From NCBI GenBank assembly GCA_037976565.1, contig CP137666.1, positions 9,046,592 to 9,110,591 of the forward strand: DNA of 64,000 bases, given 5' to 3'. The translations under genes and the position numbers were made by a program. Each line of letters opens with the position of its first letter. The first letter of the stretch is position 1. Under the pieces are notes generated by a model. The model saw only the letters and a program-made list of their open reading frames with translations. It ran no database searches and was not told where the DNA came from. Shown piece by piece: positions 60,712 to 64,000 of the stretch. The DNA is from Mesocentrotus franciscanus. Lineage: Eukaryota; Echinodermata; Echinoidea; Camarodonta; Strongylocentrotidae.

Positions 60712-61875
60712 GTGAGTTATACCAGCTTGGATTCTCTTCTCATGTTTGTATCTAAACTCCTGAGCTACCTCCTCTATGTATCATATTCCTAATTGTCTTT
60801 ATTGAGCAAAGTGAGTTGAGGCATGATGATAACTATATTATAGATGTCAGGCTACTCAATGTATTTAGGTTGTGGTGTTCGGTGATATCCTGGATTTCAA
60901 TTTCATAAATTCTGTATGCCATTCATGTATTTAGGTACTTAGTGAGCAAAGAGATGCTACCTTCTTTTTCTATCGTATTCATACATGATTTGAATTAATT
61001 CCAGGTTATTGATGGCTTGATAGCTTGATAAAAAAAAAAAAATCCCATAACAAATTGTGTAACTGTGAATACGATGCTTCTGTCGTGGTGCTGGTGTTCA
61101 GCAGTTAGGCGATGTATAGTGATGGCAAGAGACATGGGCGTTGGATGCGATTTCGCCAGGGGCGGGAGTGTAGGAGGACTGTCGTCTTTTGCAGAATATC
61201 AACTTTCCAGTTTATAAATATCTTGAGCGAATAAAATGAGTGAATAAAATGTTGACGATGTTTGTTTATAGTGACAGCCACTTCAGTAAAGACATATATG
61301 AGATAAACTTTGACATTAATTTAGCTAAAAAAGGAGAATCTTAGTATTCGCTTTAACACCATTCTTTGACCAAATAGGCATACTGTATGTTATAAATAAT
61401 GACTAAATGGTAAATATAAGGTTGAGATATATTATGATGAACATAGATGCAGAAAAAAATAGCTAAAATGCCCAGAGAGAGAGAGAGAGAGAAAGAAAAG
61501 GGGGGTAGGAGAGAGAAAACGTGAAAGAGAAGAAGACGGAGAGATACAGAGCAAGGGAGATTGAAAGAGGGAGTTAAAGGAGGTCTTTACATGTACACAC
61601 AATAATTTTCTCCACAAGAATAAGCCTTATAAGTATTTTGTTCAGTGCTTTTGTGAATTCACTACGCTAAAGTCCGTGCGTAGATATATATTTTTTCGAC
61701 GCGCCTTTTTCTCAACTTTCTTACTTGCACACAGATGCGTGTCGACCTGATTATCTACGAATTACGTCTTGATACTCCTAAATAATTGATTATCACTCAA
61801 CCAATACAATTTTCTACTTTCACGACTCTCATCACGACTCAACAAAATCATGTCGTCAATTATTAATGCGTTGCT
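60712..61875. other. intergenic stretch
   Basis: AT-rich, with a (GA)n run at 61475-61493. No exon seen. Confidence 0.5.
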
Positions 61876-61879
61876 AATA

Positions 61880-62716
61880 AGTATATTTTCCCTTATTTGA
61901 AATATTGTAATATTGTATGGGCTACCAATGCAACACAAACTGAATTAGACTCACTATTTAAAGTTCAAAAGAAATGTTTAAGAATAGCTACTAATTCTCA
62001 TTATCTAGCACCATCTGCACCTTTATTTAAGAAGCTGTCACTATTAAATATATATGATATAAATAAGCAAGAAATCGCAACGTTCATGTACAAATATAAA
62101 AATAAGTTGTTACCTGCCCCGTTTTCAGACCTCTTTCAATATAATAGTCAAATTCATAATTATAATACACGATTTTCCAACAAATTTCATTTATGGTCTG
62201 TTAAGTCTAGTTATGAAGCTAAATCAATGAGTTATCTAGGTCCTAAACAGTGGAATATGATTCCCAAGTAATAACGAAATCACAATTCATATCTTCCTTT
62301 AGAAAACAATATAAAATCTTACTACTAAATAATTATTAATCATCACAGTTGTTGATTTTTTTATATCTGAACCCCTTTCATTGTTGTTTTCTTTTCTTTT
62401 CCCCCTTAATTTTTGTTCTTCTCTATTTCACTTTCTCTTGTCTTATAGATAGTTGAAGTGTTTGTACTTTGCTTATTTTACTTAATTTATTGCTGTGTGC
62501 TTATAATATTTTGTATTTCTTTTTGTTTGTTTTTCATTCTGTTATGGGCGATCCAACCTCACAGGTTTTCGCAACCTTCATGGAAAGCCCCGCATATAAC
62601 CTCTGTACACATAGTTAAAATTTATCGTTACTTTGTATATTTTGATTTTTATATTGCGAAATAAAATTGAATTGAATTGAATTGAATTGAATTGAATTGA
62701 ATTGAATTGAATTGAA
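61880..62716 (+). mobile_element. 5'-truncated LINE: reverse transcriptase C-terminus, 3' UTR and ATTGA tail
   Basis: The frame at about 61885-62271 encodes IFPYLKYCNIVWATN, then VQKKCLRIATNS, FMYKYKNKLLP, IHNYNTRFSNK and YLGPKQWNMIP. These are the hallmark motifs of the C-terminal part of reverse transcriptases of Jockey/CR1-related non-LTR retrotransposons (PYxxYCNIVW, QKKxxR, NYNTR, GPKxWN). After the stop, another frame continues with FISSFRKQYKILLLNNY, the usual extreme end, so the copy carries a frameshift near 62270. The 3' UTR ends in AATAAA and about ten ATTGA units (62664-62716), typical of a target-primed insertion. The 5' part is missing. Confidence 0.85.
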
Positions 62717-63013
62717 GTATATGTCGTCCTTAAAACATTCTAATTCAAACGTGACAATCGGAATGTCAAAATATTTAGCGAGCCAGCAACTCAAGTATTA
62801 TTGAACTTTTCACAAGAGTTTATTCGACCAAATGATATAACGCCCGAAGTATAATACGGTAAATGAAAACACCTTCCGGTTTTTTAATATATTTTAGTTC
62901 GTGTCTGAGCTGTATTCGCGGAAACCTGTCAATAGATCGTATGGCATGCACTGAGATAAAAGCGGGCACTTTTAAGGTGCTCCCACAGTGCTCAAAGATG
63001 ATATAAGTCCCTC

Positions 63014-63230
63014 TGGGAGTACTGTGGTGTGTTGGTGACTGCTCTTGGCTCTCATACCAAAGGTTCGGGGTTCGATCCTTACTCGGTGCTCACATCCATG
63101 GATAAGGTGTTTTACCCACATGTTCTCATCTCTACCATGTGGTGTATTGAATGGAAAGTGCACCTTACAATGATGAGCGAGATGGTGAAATGCGAAGCCC
63201 TCAGGAAAAGCAATATCTATACAGTAGTCA

Positions 63231-63235
<5 letters not shown>
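63014..63235 (+). mobile_element. tRNA-related SINE with (ACT)n tail
   Basis: GTGGTGTGTTGGTGACTGCT resembles a long-variable-arm tRNA A box, and GGGGTTCGATCC (63067-63078) is a B box. The body runs to GCAATATCTATACAGTAGT and passes into ACT repeats (63231 onwards). Confidence 0.65.
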
Positions 63236-63288
<53 letters not shown>

Positions 63289-63358
63289 GCTACTACCACT
63301 ACTACTTCTACCATTTCTACTACTACATCTACGACTACTACTACAACTACCACTACCC
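63231..63358 (+). repeat. (ACT)n microsatellite
   Basis: About 20 pure ACT units then ACT/ACC/TCT mixtures, forming the tail of the SINE at 63014. Confidence 0.93.
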
Positions 63359-63600
63359 AGGCGCGGATCCACGGGGGCCGACGGGCCCGTGCCCCCTTGC
63401 AAAAAAAGAGTTTAAAAATGACGGGCCCCCACCCCTGGCAAAAGAAAAGTTTTTAAAAAAGATGGTAACAAAAATTAGTGCTCACTACCCCCACCCCCGT
63501 TCAGCGAAAATAACGGTCTGCGCGATTTTCAAATTTCCGGGGGCAAAAAAAAAAAAAAAAAATAGTGCTCAATGTGCTCACATTGAAACATGTACTTAAG
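63359..63600. mobile_element. probable DNA element end rich in GGGGGCC/GGGCCCC
   Basis: Starts CAGGCGCGGATCCACGGGGG, followed by repeated GCCCCC/GGGCCC words, poly(A) runs and two copies of TAGTGCTCA. CAGGCGCGGATCC-type ends are common on nonautonomous DNA elements of marine invertebrates. Boundaries are approximate. Confidence 0.4.
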
Positions 63601-63601
63601 G

Positions 63602-63677
63602 AACCTGTATATAAAGACCACCTGCCTATAAGGTCCAATTTTCTTGTCTCCCTTGGGTGGTCTTTATAGACAGGTTT
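63602..63677. mobile_element. short foldback element (76 bp)
   Basis: Arms 63602-63624 (AACCTGTATATAAAGACCAC..) and 63655-63677 are inverted repeats with about one mismatch, separated by 30 bases. A single arm of the same kind (AAAACCTGTATATAAAGACC) occurs at 55065-55087, 22 bases after the candidate exon donor. Confidence 0.6.
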
Positions 63678-63699
63678 CACTGTACTAACAGTACTACCA

Positions 63700-64000
63700 C
63701 TACTAGTACTAAATATTACTACTACTACTACTACTATTACTACTACTACTACTACCACTACCACACTGCCACTACTACTACCACTACCACCACCACCACC
63801 ACTATTACCACCACTACCACTACTCTACCACCACCACCACCACCACCACCACCACCACCATACCATATTACACCACCACCACCACTCATGTACCACCACC
63901 ACCACCACCACCACCACCACCACCACCACCACCACCACCAATACCACCACCACCACCGCCACCACCACCACCACCACCACTTACCACCACCACCACCACC
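63700..64000 (+). repeat. (ACT)n / (ACC)n microsatellite to the window end
   Basis: ACT units pass into long ACC runs with occasional ACT and ATACC interruptions; continues past the window. Confidence 0.94.

Overview
The window is nuclear DNA from an animal. It is AT-rich, with spliced genes (GT-AG introns), very large introns, dense microsatellites, tRNA-derived SINEs, LINE tails and foldback DNA elements. The style of the repeats and the recurring TAGGCCTA- and ACATGTA-type words suggest a marine invertebrate deuterostome, most likely an echinoderm such as a sea urchin. That placement is an inference from composition, not a sequence match. There are no bacterial operons, phage genes or CRISPR arrays.

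Two genes can be identified from the sequence. (1) A CELF3/4/5/6-type (Bruno/CELF4-like) RNA-binding protein lies on the minus strand. Its first coding exon is 29983-30250 and its second, an 83-bp exon, is 29492-29574. Together they encode the N-terminus and most of RRM1. The rest of the gene lies past position 1, so 1-29491 is read as one long CELF intron filled with repeats and unexplained AT-rich DNA. (2) RNF113 (RNF113A/CWC24 family spliceosome-associated CCCH/RING protein) lies on the plus strand as nine exons from 39677 to 47781. Exon phases join exactly into a 323-residue protein with complete CCCH and RING ligand sets. The two genes are divergent, about 9.4 kb apart, separated by CT/GA/TA microsatellites and homopurine tracts.

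Downstream of RNF113 (48-64 kb) are a 12-bp minisatellite, an unusual 675-bp nested foldback element, a TTCATTCATCTATCCATCCATCCA-like array, three tRNA-related SINE units across the wider region, two LINE 3' ends, and two weaker plus-strand exons that each carry a start codon and end in the same phase (54911-55043 and 60660-60711). They may be alternative starts of one gene that continues beyond the window.

The most interesting unexplained structures are: the nested foldback element at 48739-49413; a 104-bp hairpin inside RNF113 intron 1 (40779-40882); two families of short inverted-repeat elements present in two copies each (6368/51260 with TA flanks; 21101/41526 with TTAA-type flanks); a (TTTTG)n microsatellite that serves as the pyrimidine-side tract of the RNF113 exon 3 acceptor; and the paired candidate start exons. 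Most long open frames in the window are translations of microsatellites and are not genes.
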